Shown one piece after another: positions 14,601 to 21,428 of a stretch of 22,691 bases of DNA. The stretch's first letter is position 1. Every line of letters begins with the position of its first letter. The translations under genes and the position numbers were made by a program. The notes beneath the pieces were generated by a model, which did not search any database, was not told the DNA's origin, and saw only the letters and a list, made by a program, of their open reading frames with translations. This stretch comes from a virus: IMG/VR virus record IMGVR_UViG_3300032213_000585, positions 1-22,691 of that record; one strand, 5' to 3'.

Positions 14601-15635
14601 TGCAAGTTTTACTCGTGCATCACGAATAAAATCCTCACCAAATGGTGCAAACTTTCCAACACCGGTTGGAGTCGCAACAGCCTGCAAGGCGCCACCAACT
14701 TTGGTATTCACCATTCCAAGTCGTGCACCATTTAAAACATTTTCAGCAAACTGACCAATTTTGTCAGTTCCAGGAATTTTTACTCGACTGCCAAAATAAT
14801 AAACACCAGGTCCTTTAATGCCCATGTCTCTTGCTACTTCAGGAACAAGATCATAAAGTGTTCCCTTACCTCTTGCAAGAATGCCACCGGCAACTTCGTT
14901 TATAAAATCATCTGTGTAATGTGCAAACTTTTCTGGTTCAAGTCTTGCCATGCGTGCCATTCGTTCACGTGTAAACTGTGCAAGTTTTTGTCTGCCTTCA
15001 CGACCAATCACTGTTTTACCAAGAACACCACGAGTTTCTTTCATTACAATTTTTGTTGTTCCAGTGGCAACATCAAATACTTCATCTGCATATTTTGCTT
15101 TTGATGCAACAGTTCCACCCAACGTTGCGTATGTCAAAGGGTCTAAGAGAACATCTCCAAGAAATCCAACGACACGACCCTTCCAACCCTTCATTGGAAA
15201 GGCTGTACCAAAACCATAGTTTACATCTTTGGTCTGATTAAACCAGTCACCAAAAGACGCTTTGGTATTTTTATCCGTATCTAAAAGATCTACAGTTTCA
15301 CGAATTGCAGATATGACAGCACGCTTGGGTGTGTCAAGCAGTTGTATCGGTGCAAGTATTGCCTTAGAAAACCCGGCAGGTTTTTGCATCTGCTTAAATA
15401 TGTCGTTTATATCACTTGTGTAATACGCACTCTTCTTCGGTGCCTCATAGTTCTTGTCTTTGCTATAAGGATTATTCTTAAGATTATCTAAAAGAAATTG
15501 CGTCTGTGGTGACTGACGAACTTCAGTCTTTTTTTCAAAAGGTATTGCAACTTTTTTTGTAGGAACCTTACTAGCAGAAATCTGCTTCAAAGCATCAATA
15601 ACTGTTTTCTGGTTCGCTGGATTAGGCTGTACCAC
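8601..15635 (-). CDS. Giant internal virion / DNA-ejection protein candidate, 2344 aa
   Basis: This is one uninterrupted frame making up about a third of the window. The start is uncertain: GTG 15635 overlaps the upstream stop by 14 bases, while TTG 15665 would add ten residues; neither has a clear ribosome-binding site. The N-terminal part has a DPLTYATLGGTVASK segment and a later GYVTKGYFPIMTSEKGKKF; a long central region is helical and coiled-coil-rich (Gln, Glu, Ala, Lys); the last 400 residues contain FHVRNAIANAMT, RYYFDYEDLSKLDKAMR and FIPFWLWTSRN. The last pattern (a D-Y-x-x-L helix followed by an I-P-F-W-x-W-x-R motif) is familiar from very large phage proteins thought to be carried in the head and injected with DNA. 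No HExxH, Walker A or polymerase motif was spotted. Its place at the end of the virion genes agrees with an ejection protein. Confidence 0.8.
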   Translation of the reverse strand: MVQPNPANQKTVIDALKQISASKVPTKKVAIPFEKKTEVRQSPQTQFLLDNLKNNPYSKDKNYEAPKKSAYYTSDINDIFKQMQKPAGFSKAILAPIQLLDTPKRAVISAIRETVDLLDTDKNTKASFGDWFNQTKDVNYGFGTAFPMKGWKGRVVGFLGDVLLDPLTYATLGGTVASKAKYADEVFDVATGTTKIVMKETRGVLGKTVIGREGRQKLAQFTRERMARMARLEPEKFAHYTDDFINEVAGGILARGKGTLYDLVPEVARDMGIKGPGVYYFGSRVKIPGTDKIGQFAENVLNGARLGMVNTKVGGALQAVATPTGVGKFAPFGEDFIRDARVKLARGGMSPDEVNLNLTMLEIDDWRRIATSQAGEDVSSNSKAMFDQLSKKENRNVMHLLLAGNEDLDAAGLSLGLSADQITLGKELRQTLDTMVGDVQRRAAEIGATPPGYVTKGYFPIMTSEKGKKFFLIRGEDALDELTSAGRVNSTRYVGPFKERGLQEGDLFFGHVLQEGDNLRPQQLNFYASNPTGEFADWAASRGLVDAGWKGFNFDLFATDIRQVFSNYIQAYSQQVGHFEMLKKGIQIGPDFLATVEKAYGLNPAYLKQVMVDAPKQALEDAQKALWDLSNGAAGGLHTVREALRGLYGDLQTAMTALADGTMPSTDVLALKQAMEAAVLDSVEKTRLYDEALKSFSIENTDNINNFSLIMKQRDDLARQLETIKNEIASLTGDVDPKRLFEIQQRYSDYSNGIQAFERSMSAYQDVHTVISSLRSNMDLGGKSLYENLRKISDTLAGGKTAQQVAKEWGPVSAGTRYPWMSKKVAQMDDAEFEGILSALLVGNIDNQTARDSADYLFARISQNQFDFNGTSLIMKDHMNGAIANEAGQLRIIKSLIENDPQRAARMMQDIWLQQKAWAEYTQMDSILRQYNITIGDDVIDEILARNAEPFILDAIKTGDFERVKQLTTKGFGRKGTDGPFAVGTRLKNERDYLQNLFEESTRRTTGKTPAQVEIAVKKETAELTQLSSTQRKSWGSFKARQQRVLKAVEKQYAELNQEVSNIRAFIAETEIKHADIRETLISNFNTLMNSDYPGRKEMMRKFLEDSFADIWVPIKRGAEDALKTFDENHSAFMNLLLDNSGKLPANFDITLPENATLYNFFLDNGILFQDLQTSANEIMVKILDDYMRTTSEAALSRGPRNLELRILQEQARLDQQKNLAESFIGYGPKAFADSELGAAATETILNDGKKRATKLGTPVVDEVSNSQLVVDELMNSDAYPVFKSVESRANAVHSLSAIDGSSVTWGDTGITFTPEEWNLLTWGADLNSGVQGKLARIMEYAKRPEILRVTSPVEFTEVGAQEISSELAVKRLVKHLAEMNPGILESGEVVAARRKNILGAWEKTDAYEHLSKINAYRARVIAEKQSQRALDATSSVDGVITRLREVERLANETTANASDHIPLNVDEILNRYKTIIADLESQQIESDIKATGKVLDQPQSGDMVTFRDIRLDDAGNVTDIPSRVVLPEDATRTLNTSEKIKLGSLKEVEQEIDRILNAVPVEQMTVKQLEEQVALLKQMRLQKISTPSTEGMKARRLLREREAVLNVRLAQAGEKPLSGVERADIARRVAAVRAERAGLKAKTKEFDEFISTESERIAEEFNKNYEVVVRAGQAEEVAAKSTTASGTFKVTSEAENVGQAFDQQEFLTRKNANGVEEFILNKQGKKIPNPNYQGQRGDNVVDRLLTAKPVKQSRFTIETQIPADPMNQLETDLRAAAGRPLEVLDKQAQAAKARAQQAIDAFNAPQNIQDMDPAKVADIQTQLDSVLKMIDDTQIRTTVDINNQKLGPSSAAKAVADTGSGKGSFYDRLEVIKKTMQDAKALAEHIGNKSQVDAIDAVILNQIQLETQFNDAFIRMGEAEFDQRMVYAASNLEKGLGAQLLPDGTFMMPDGTVSDIGLPARAIRQTTKDLKDGWEILHSKYFPGLQVSPEFKTLWDAAARIEDPLWIRALQYYIGDYTKFFKAYVTLSPGFHVRNAIANAMTLTFADAKMENVIKGTPLYFNWLKFSKAGKTWEEYLEFVGRTAPEMVETLRTARLGSLGSGGGIFSSTFKDATAGSRFYDNWLIRLNQNAGQASDNYNRFILAFDSAIRGADAGMAAARVKRYYFDYEDLSKLDKAMRQFIPFWLWTSRNMHMQVTNMWLNPKPYLIYQNFIDNFRGDRPQDDANINPFIAKLGAFKLPFGDGLNFLPDFGFTRIGPTVEDLSNPLKLLNQVNPVFKVPAEQALGKSFFTGKDFVDNQDRLMSALKGVVTPVGQAQRLFGTEDTTQLNAWLSWLGSPVRKYN

Positions 15636-16668
15636 GTTTCGCCATATTCTTGTAGATAAGAGCAAGTTTCAATGCTTCAGTCAATGGTGTTTTACCCTGT
15701 TCTGTAAGTTGTCTTTCAATCTCCGTACCAAGAGTCTGTGCTTTAGCGGCCTTACCAGAAGCAGTATCACTTCGACGAGCAATTATTGAGTCAAGGTAAT
15801 CAGCATAAAGATTACGACGCTGTGTAGGGTCTTCACGAATAATTGGTGCATTACCAATTTCCTTTAAAGCAGCCTCTGCACGCTGTCTTTCACGTTTGCT
15901 TTGCTTATCATTAGGATTTTCTCCGGGACCAAAATCTAAACCAGGAAAAATATTTAGACCAAACATTTTTCCAGGATATGGAATACGTGGAATAACTCGT
16001 CCAAGTTTTCCAGCAGCCTTACCAATTGCTGGCCAAAAAGGAAGATCCTCTTCTTGACGTTTATTTCTAGCGGAATTATCTTTTTGAACTTGCAACAAAT
16101 AAGCAAGTTTTTCTTTATCCGTTGCATAAGCAACAGGATTCCTGTATTGATTAACAACATTACTTTTAAGTTTTGCTTCTTTAGCAGTTGCTTCATCAAA
16201 ACCTTGATAAATGTTTTCAAAGTCTTTAGGTGCATATTTGGTCAAGTTTTCCAAACTAAACTTTTCACCGTAACCAGGAAGCCCTTGCTTCTGGAATGGA
16301 TCTTGTTCAAGACCCTGTTCCATAATTTTTGATTTAACAGTTTGCTGTTCGGCAGCAATCGAATCAATAAACTTGTTCCAAGCAGTTGGCTTAACGTTCT
16401 TTGGCGCCATGTCGTACAAACTCCATGGCGGTGAACCAGCACGGATCTGTGAAGCAGCAACAACATAAGGATCCTTTGGATCTCCCTGAGCAGCCAACAT
16501 TGTGTTGGGTGCATAACGCTCCCACAACTGTGTTTCATCAAACTGTGGCTTGGGTTGATATGTTCCCATAATCAACGACAAAACAGGATCCATAGTTGCA
16601 CTTGAAAAATCGCTAAACTTGCCAGCCTTCATCAAGTTAAAAAGCATTGCTTGGTCTTGTGGATCCAT
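15622..16668 (-). CDS. Putative internal virion protein, 348 aa
   Basis: ATG 16668 is preceded by AAAGG. The N-terminal half is globular with many aromatic and proline residues (MGTYQPKPQFDETQLWERY, AGSPPWSLYDMAPKN); the middle is helical and charged; residues about 205-245 contain a Pro/Gly/Phe-rich segment (PRIPYPGKMFGLNIFPGLDF) that might contact a membrane; the C-terminus is basic and helical. No enzymatic motif was recognised. The gene sits directly upstream of the giant virion gene and overlaps its start. By position and composition it is likely to be a component of the ejected core or the tail, but this is inference. Confidence 0.72.
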   Translation of the reverse strand: MDPQDQAMLFNLMKAGKFSDFSSATMDPVLSLIMGTYQPKPQFDETQLWERYAPNTMLAAQGDPKDPYVVAASQIRAGSPPWSLYDMAPKNVKPTAWNKFIDSIAAEQQTVKSKIMEQGLEQDPFQKQGLPGYGEKFSLENLTKYAPKDFENIYQGFDEATAKEAKLKSNVVNQYRNPVAYATDKEKLAYLLQVQKDNSARNKRQEEDLPFWPAIGKAAGKLGRVIPRIPYPGKMFGLNIFPGLDFGPGENPNDKQSKRERQRAEAALKEIGNAPIIREDPTQRRNLYADYLDSIIARRSDTASGKAAKAQTLGTEIERQLTEQGKTPLTEALKLALIYKNMAKRGTA

Positions 16669-16685
16669 ACCTTATAAACCTTTCG

Positions 16686-17915
16686 TTACTTGCCAGCAAC
16701 GGCTTTAGCCAAAGCAGGGAACGTTTTCTTTAGTTCGGCCACAGTCGCTTTAGGATTCTTGGCAATATAGGCAGGAGCAAACTGCTTTACTGCTTCTTTA
16801 AAGTTTGGTGTATTTGCTGCAATCTGAGCAATGTTCTCAGACTTAGTAAGAGGAGCGTCAACTCCGGTCATCTTGATTAACTCTTCTTGAAGAGTATTAC
16901 CCTTCTCGCCCTTGGCTTGGTCAAGATTAAATCGTTGTTGTGAAATGGTATCCATCAACTGATTCAATTGATCTTGCTGAGACTTTGCAGCCATTGCTTG
17001 ATAAGCAGCCCGTGAAGAACCCAAGGTCTGGTTAGCAAAATTTTGGCCCATCTGTGCTTCACTCAAACGTGACTGTTGTGATGCCTGTGCTGCACGATTC
17101 AACAAATCATAAACAGAATTCATTGCACCAGCACCAGCCTGATTGTAAGCATTCTCATTAGCAACCTGCTGGCTCACCGGTGCACTATCAACACCATAAC
17201 CTTGCAAGAATTGCTGTGAGTTATCCCCAACTGTGGTCGGAGTAAATGTTGCACCAGCAAATGGATTTGTGTTGTTTTGTGCAAGATACTGATTTAAAGC
17301 ATCGTAACCCTGTTTGGTCATGCGGCTAGCGTCAGCGTAGCCAGCACCAATGTTACCCAAAGCAGAATCATAAACACCCTTAATCTGTGATTGACCTTGT
17401 TTTTGCATTGCATCAAGATTTCCACCAAGGGTGTCATACATATTTTGCCAATCACCAGTGTTGTAATAATCTTGCATTGCTTTGTATTGTGCTGCCTGTC
17501 TAACTTTTTCAGCAATTGCTTGTTGTTGTGAGTCTCGATACTTCATCATGTCAAGAGCACTAGTTCCACTACTAGATCCACCACCCAAAGATGCCCTCAA
17601 AGAAGCATAAGGATCCGTAAGGGTTACAGCAGAAGTTGTACCATCAACTGCTGTAGTTGGAGCATAATTAGAACCATATTGTTGTTGATTATAAGTAGTA
17701 CGTTCAGTGGGTGTAGCACCACCATAATAAAATGGACTCTGATTTATTTGACTTGTTGCATAAAGTTCAGCACCACGTTCCAAACGATCAGCCGAACCAC
17801 GAGCATTAGGATCAAAAGTAGTAGTAGGCGTAGGCCATACACTCACGTTGGATTGCTGTGCTACCGGCACAACACCTTTGCTACCAGACTGAGTAGTTCC
17901 TCTATCCGCTGCCAT
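16686..17915 (-). CDS. Putative internal virion protein, Gln/Ala-rich, 409 aa
   Basis: ATG 17915 has AGGAG in the end of the previous gene and starts one base after its stop. The first 130 residues are Ser/Thr/Gly-rich and probably disordered (including GGGSSSGTSA); residues about 130-340 form long Gln/Ala/Tyr-rich helices with patterns such as DSQQQAIAEKVRQAAQY and QSRLSEAQMGQNFANQTL; the last 60 residues are basic (IAKNPKATVAELKKTF). This composition is common in phage core and ejection proteins, which must unfold to pass through a narrow tail. No catalytic motif is seen. The role is inferred from composition and from its place between the fibre-like gene and the giant protein. Confidence 0.75.
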   Translation of the reverse strand: MAADRGTTQSGSKGVVPVAQQSNVSVWPTPTTTFDPNARGSADRLERGAELYATSQINQSPFYYGGATPTERTTYNQQQYGSNYAPTTAVDGTTSAVTLTDPYASLRASLGGGSSSGTSALDMMKYRDSQQQAIAEKVRQAAQYKAMQDYYNTGDWQNMYDTLGGNLDAMQKQGQSQIKGVYDSALGNIGAGYADASRMTKQGYDALNQYLAQNNTNPFAGATFTPTTVGDNSQQFLQGYGVDSAPVSQQVANENAYNQAGAGAMNSVYDLLNRAAQASQQSRLSEAQMGQNFANQTLGSSRAAYQAMAAKSQQDQLNQLMDTISQQRFNLDQAKGEKGNTLQEELIKMTGVDAPLTKSENIAQIAANTPNFKEAVKQFAPAYIAKNPKATVAELKKTFPALAKAVAGK

Positions 17916-17916
17916 G

Positions 17917-18348
17917 TTATACTCCTGACCTCATCTGCATTAGTGCTAATGCATCTTGTTCAATTTGAGAATTTTTATCCGCTTCCAAATTCTTTAAATC
18001 ATTCTCATACTGAGAAGTTTGCTGTTTCTGTTGCAAACCAAACTGTTGATTCTGTTCATCCTGTGAACGTTGATAATCAGCAGTCTGTCTTGTTTGATTC
18101 TTACCAAAATCAACCATTGCTTTCTTAAAAGCACCAGACCTAACAGTAGGAGAAAGAAGACCACGACGACCAAAAGAAGCAACCAAAGGTTGTTGCTGTT
18201 GCTGAAAACTTTCATTCAAATCCTGCAAACCACGTGATGCACGTTGATTAGAAATGAAATTAGCATAAGCCTGCATAGCATTATTAGACGCATAGTTGTC
18301 CATCAACCCACGACGTTGCTGTTCAAAAACTGCTGGATTATAAGCCAT
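17917..18348 (-). CDS. Putative internal virion protein, Gln-rich, 143 aa
   Basis: ATG 18348 overlaps the preceding stop (TAATG). The protein is helical and rich in Gln, Asn and Arg, with a run of five glutamines in ESFQQQQQPLVASFGRRGLL, followed by SPTVRSGAFKKAMVDFGKN and a Gln-rich coiled-coil-like tail. The turn motif G-R-R-G-L-x-x-P-T-V-R-S-G has the look of a conserved element in phage core proteins. It shares its composition with the next gene and is spaced one base from it, so the two probably act together in the virion. The function is inferred only from context. Confidence 0.72.
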   Translation of the reverse strand: MAYNPAVFEQQRRGLMDNYASNNAMQAYANFISNQRASRGLQDLNESFQQQQQPLVASFGRRGLLSPTVRSGAFKKAMVDFGKNQTRQTADYQRSQDEQNQQFGLQQKQQTSQYENDLKNLEADKNSQIEQDALALMQMRSGV

Positions 18349-18551
18349 TACCTGTAAACACCTTTCTTATCTGGTGTAAATTGTTTAACATAATTCTTTT
18401 TTACATCCTGTTGCGTTTTAATTAAAAGATCAACATCTTTACGCAAACGAACAATCTCTTCCATTAAAACAGAAGTTATCTGCCTAATAGCATCAGCATC
18501 AGTTGACTTTAAAGCACCAATTGCCGGTATAGAGAATTCGTTAATAATCAT
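18348..18551 (-). CDS. Small coiled-coil protein, 67 aa
   Basis: The ATG at 18551 overlaps the stop of the preceding gene as ATGA and the stop overlaps the next start as TAATG. Residues 18-55 form a charged amphipathic helix (ADAIRQITSVLMEEIVRLRK, then DVDLLIKTQQDVKKNY) likely to be a coiled coil; the C-terminus is basic. It may be a small trimeric or dimeric virion component near the tail fibre-like protein. There is no further motif. Confidence 0.7.
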   Translation of the reverse strand: MIINEFSIPAIGALKSTDADAIRQITSVLMEEIVRLRKDVDLLIKTQQDVKKNYVKQFTPDKKGVYR

Positions 18552-18829
18552 CCAAATACCTGACTCGCCAAAACAATTTGATCCGTAACAGCCAAACCAT
18601 TTGGCACATCCGTTGAATCAAGTTTTACATAAGTTACAGTTCCATCAGTAATTTTTGATGATGTGACAGCATTAGCCGCAAGTTTTGCGTTAGTAATTGA
18701 CAAAGAATCAATGTACGTCCCAGAACTTAAACCATCAACATAAAGTTGAACAGCAGTAAAGTTTGCATTAACCTGACTAGCCTCAGCAATGGTTCCATTA
18801 GTAAATGTATGTGGAATAGAAATAGTCAT
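18548..18829 (-). CDS. Small tail-fibre-like protein, 93 aa
   Basis: The N-terminal FTNGTIAEASQVNANFTAV matches the short motif common at the N-termini of phage tail-fibre proteins, in which N-x-N-F precedes a structural repeat region. Residues 42-70 have a fibre-type pattern, ITNAKLAANAVTSSKITDGT, seen in trimeric beta-rich fibres. At 93 residues it is too short for a full receptor-binding fibre and has no enzyme or binding domain, so it could be an adaptor, a spike base or a collar appendage. It starts by TAATG overlap with the tail nozzle gene and ends by ATGA overlap with the next gene. Confidence 0.78.
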   Translation of the reverse strand: MTISIPHTFTNGTIAEASQVNANFTAVQLYVDGLSSGTYIDSLSITNAKLAANAVTSSKITDGTVTYVKLDSTDVPNGLAVTDQIVLASQVFG

Positions 18830-20448
18830 TATCCAGTGACCTTTCGAGTGTTGAACTTATAAGAAATACTGTCAATTCCCCATTCAAGTCCGGTAGGACC
18901 AGTAAAAAGTAATTGAACAGACTTGGCCATACCAAGATTTGCACCACGAACAAGTTGAGCACCAGCAGCCCTATAACCCCAAACACCAGAGTTCCAACGA
19001 CCTTCACCCCAAATCATTCCACTAGCACTTGCTTCAAGATTTAAATTAAACGTTCTACGTTCATTTCCAAGTGCTTCTTCAAAATCATGAAATGCTTTAA
19101 CACCAATTGTTCTTGCAGTATCAACTTGTTTAATAACAATATCTGGACGTCTAAACATTTTTCTCATTGAATAGGATTGTCCATCAACCCAACCGGTTCG
19201 ATAGTAAGAATCAAAACCAATTTCTTCAGTAGCAATTAAATCTGATGCAGTATCATATTGGTCTATTTTTAATACCCTGCCATACTTAGAATGAATACCC
19301 AAAGGTATTGCTTTTCCAGTTGAATCAATCCAGTCAACACCACCACAAATGGCATAACCATCTGCAGTTGAATGTCGCATCCAAGCACCTTCATTAATCT
19401 GTGGGTCGTAAACAAAACTTGTCGTAAGATCACTCACTGCTGTGGTCGTAGAATACGGCATTGACCACCAGACCCGTCGGTTGATGTACGAAACCGACAC
19501 CTTGTTAATTGATGCATCAGAAACATGCCCTAAAGGGAAAATAGAATTTATACTCATTGACACATTGGTCAATGAGTTTCCATTGTAGTAAAACAAACCC
19601 TGTGGATGTGAATAAAAGTAAACTCCATTTTCGGCCACAGCCATATGGTGATGACTTGCTACACCAAGTTTTGATGTTAACTCAACAACTTGAAAATCTG
19701 TGTTGTCATACCCATAAACAACGTAAACAGCCTTTGGTTTAAATACAACCAATTGTCCTTGGACTACCGCTACAGCGTTTACTCCAAGTCCACCACCCTG
19801 GAAATCAATGTAATCATCTTCGCCCCAGTTTTCTGGTGCTCCTTCAAGCGACCATCTAACTCTGTTGGGGTAAGTAATACCATCTTCAGTTGTATTTGCT
19901 GCAATAAGTTTATTTGCATGAATAATTAAATGTTCTGCTTTTGGAAGATGATGAACAGATGCATTAACTGCTGTTTGCCAATCATTTGGATTTGTTCCAG
20001 CCGCACCTAATGACGTTGCATAAGTGTCAGTCACAGACCACTTGTATCCACCAGTTCCAGCGGAACCAGTGCACATGTACATTACGTCACCCCATTGGGC
20101 CATGCATACACCATGTGCCGAACTAGAAGTAATTGGGTTTCCAGCAGAATATTCAAGTGCTGTAAAGTTTGTTCCAGTAGATTTAAATACTTTTTGATTT
20201 GCTGAAAGCATAATATATGGAGTTGTGCCAGCAAAGTTAAATAATCTTTCGGGACTCCATGTTCCGGTAAATGGGACTACCGTTGAATTGATTTCACGCA
20301 TAGCACCACGAGTAAATAATCCGCCACGTGGGTCTACTTCAATATTAAACATATCAGGTGACTCATTACGCTTTAATTGAAATTGGTCTGCACGAAGGTT
20401 CAACCCACCAGTAAAGTCATCAAAACGTTCAACGGATACGGCAGCCAT
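18829..20448 (-). CDS. Tail nozzle / tubular protein B-like, 539 aa
   Basis: ATG 20448 overlaps the adaptor stop (TAATG) and has AGGAAA upstream; the frame continues upstream but into the adaptor gene. The N-terminus reads FTGGLNLRADQFQLKRNESPD, then NIEVDPRGGLFTRGA, the opening typical of podovirus tail tubular/nozzle proteins, which begin with a gather of G-G-L and N-x-E-x-x-P-R-G motifs. The rest is beta-rich with repeated strands such as GVYFYSHPQGLFYYNG, consistent with a propeller fold. The product would form the lower tail tube that contacts the cell surface and holds fibres. The call is by motif and by its place directly after the adaptor. Length agrees with the usual 500-800 residues at the short end. 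Confidence 0.82.
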   Translation of the reverse strand: MAAVSVERFDDFTGGLNLRADQFQLKRNESPDMFNIEVDPRGGLFTRGAMREINSTVVPFTGTWSPERLFNFAGTTPYIMLSANQKVFKSTGTNFTALEYSAGNPITSSSAHGVCMAQWGDVMYMCTGSAGTGGYKWSVTDTYATSLGAAGTNPNDWQTAVNASVHHLPKAEHLIIHANKLIAANTTEDGITYPNRVRWSLEGAPENWGEDDYIDFQGGGLGVNAVAVVQGQLVVFKPKAVYVVYGYDNTDFQVVELTSKLGVASHHHMAVAENGVYFYSHPQGLFYYNGNSLTNVSMSINSIFPLGHVSDASINKVSVSYINRRVWWSMPYSTTTAVSDLTTSFVYDPQINEGAWMRHSTADGYAICGGVDWIDSTGKAIPLGIHSKYGRVLKIDQYDTASDLIATEEIGFDSYYRTGWVDGQSYSMRKMFRRPDIVIKQVDTARTIGVKAFHDFEEALGNERRTFNLNLEASASGMIWGEGRWNSGVWGYRAAGAQLVRGANLGMAKSVQLLFTGPTGLEWGIDSISYKFNTRKVTG

Positions 20449-21143
20449 TAGTTTCCTAAAGTTGCACCAAGTGTTTGCAACCAACGACGCATAGTTGGAT
20501 ACCTACGTCCACCAGACATGATTACTGGTTGTGCACTTGATGCTTTCATCAAGTCACGTCGTGCTAGTCCGACACCTTCTTCAAAGGTGCGGAAATACAT
20601 TGCCGATAATTCTGCGTCTTCTTGGCGTTGATAAATACGACCAAGAACAAAATAAGGTAGCAAAGCATGAAACCACACATCAAGATCAATTTCTTCTGCC
20701 GTGTCGGTCAACCAAGTGTAAACAGGATTTCTATATGCACGAAGAACCAAGTTGTAAACAATGTCTGGCTTCGGCCACAGTTGAAGTTGGTTATCCCAAA
20801 AAGAATAAAAATATGGTCGTCCTGGAACGTTTGTATTGGCAAGCCAAATACGTTCTGCCTCATCATAAGGTATAAGAGTTAAACGATTTCCTGATGCTGT
20901 GTCATCAATGATCGAGATAATTTCTCGAATGTCACCAATGTTTGCAATAGTGTAGTTTTGCTGAGCAGCAACAGTACTTAACGTATACGACTGTTGGAGA
21001 TAAGGCCAACGACGTTCAAGCATGTAAATGCGTTCAAACCCTTCACGGGCAAATTGATCTACAACCGAATCTGGAAGATCGGTTTCATCTAGGTCAACCA
21101 TATTTCTGACCTGTGTTCGAAGATCGGTTAAAGTTATACTCAT
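20448..21143 (-). CDS. Head-tail adaptor protein (gp6 / tubular protein A-like), 231 aa
   Basis: ATG 21143 overlaps the upstream stop as ATGA. The N-terminus is helical (TDLRTQVRNMVDLDETDLPD, then VVDQFAREGFERIYMLERRW), followed by a beta segment (YTLSTVAAQQNYTI, IREIISI), and a C-terminal helical region with WFHALLPYFVLGRIYQRQED and FEEGVGLARRDL. This order, with the DLP(D) turn and Arg-rich helix, is that of phage adaptor proteins that form a ring below the portal. It would join the portal to the nozzle encoded by the next gene. The C-terminus is basic (GRRYPTMRRWLQ). Confidence 0.85.
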   Translation of the reverse strand: MSITLTDLRTQVRNMVDLDETDLPDSVVDQFAREGFERIYMLERRWPYLQQSYTLSTVAAQQNYTIANIGDIREIISIIDDTASGNRLTLIPYDEAERIWLANTNVPGRPYFYSFWDNQLQLWPKPDIVYNLVLRAYRNPVYTWLTDTAEEIDLDVWFHALLPYFVLGRIYQRQEDAELSAMYFRTFEEGVGLARRDLMKASSAQPVIMSGGRRYPTMRRWLQTLGATLGN

Positions 21144-21352
21144 TTAGCCTGACCCTTCGACCTTAGATGACCTACACAAAAATCAGTACCTTTAGCCTTT
21201 GGACCTTCACAAGTGTCTTCGTTGGCTATGCAACGGTTGCGACCTATGTAGGGAGCAGACGGAGCAGCAAGTTTTGCTCCTGATACTCCGGCTAATCGCA
21301 TACCGGATACTGGTTTTCCATAATAGGAATGGGCTGGTGTAGCGTTTTTCAT
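21140..21352 (-). CDS. Small Cys/His-rich protein, possible zinc-binding, 70 aa
   Basis: ATG 21352 is chosen over an in-frame TTG six bases upstream. The C-terminal half has C-x6-C-x10-C-x2-H (RCIANEDTCEGPKAKGTDFC then VGHLRSKG), a plausible single zinc site of unusual spacing. The N-terminal half is Gly/Ala/Pro-rich with GKPVSGMRLAGVSG. It lies inside the virion operon directly before the adaptor, with a 4-base overlap. It may be a minor virion component or a regulatory peptide; no family is recognised with confidence. Confidence 0.75.
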   Translation of the reverse strand: MKNATPAHSYYGKPVSGMRLAGVSGAKLAAPSAPYIGRNRCIANEDTCEGPKAKGTDFCVGHLRSKGQAK

Positions 21353-21379
21353 ATACAACTAGCCCGTTTTGTTACATAT

Positions 21380-21410
21380 CCCCCACCACGGGGGAGGTCC
21401 ATGGTGAGGG
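21380..21410 (-). promoter_or_regulatory. Hairpin with two alternative pairings in the late operon
   Basis: Read on the - strand, CCCTCACCA pairs with TGGTGGGGG as nine base pairs (one G-U) around a 13-base loop. The same GGGGG can instead pair with the CCCCC inside that loop, giving a 5-base-pair hairpin with loop GTGGT. The two forms exclude each other. It lies in the 70-base gap between the 209-aa Lys-rich gene and the Cys/His gene. No U tract follows on the - strand, so it may be a processing, pausing or stability element. Confidence 0.45.
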
Positions 21411-21428
21411 AATGTTAATTAACTATTT

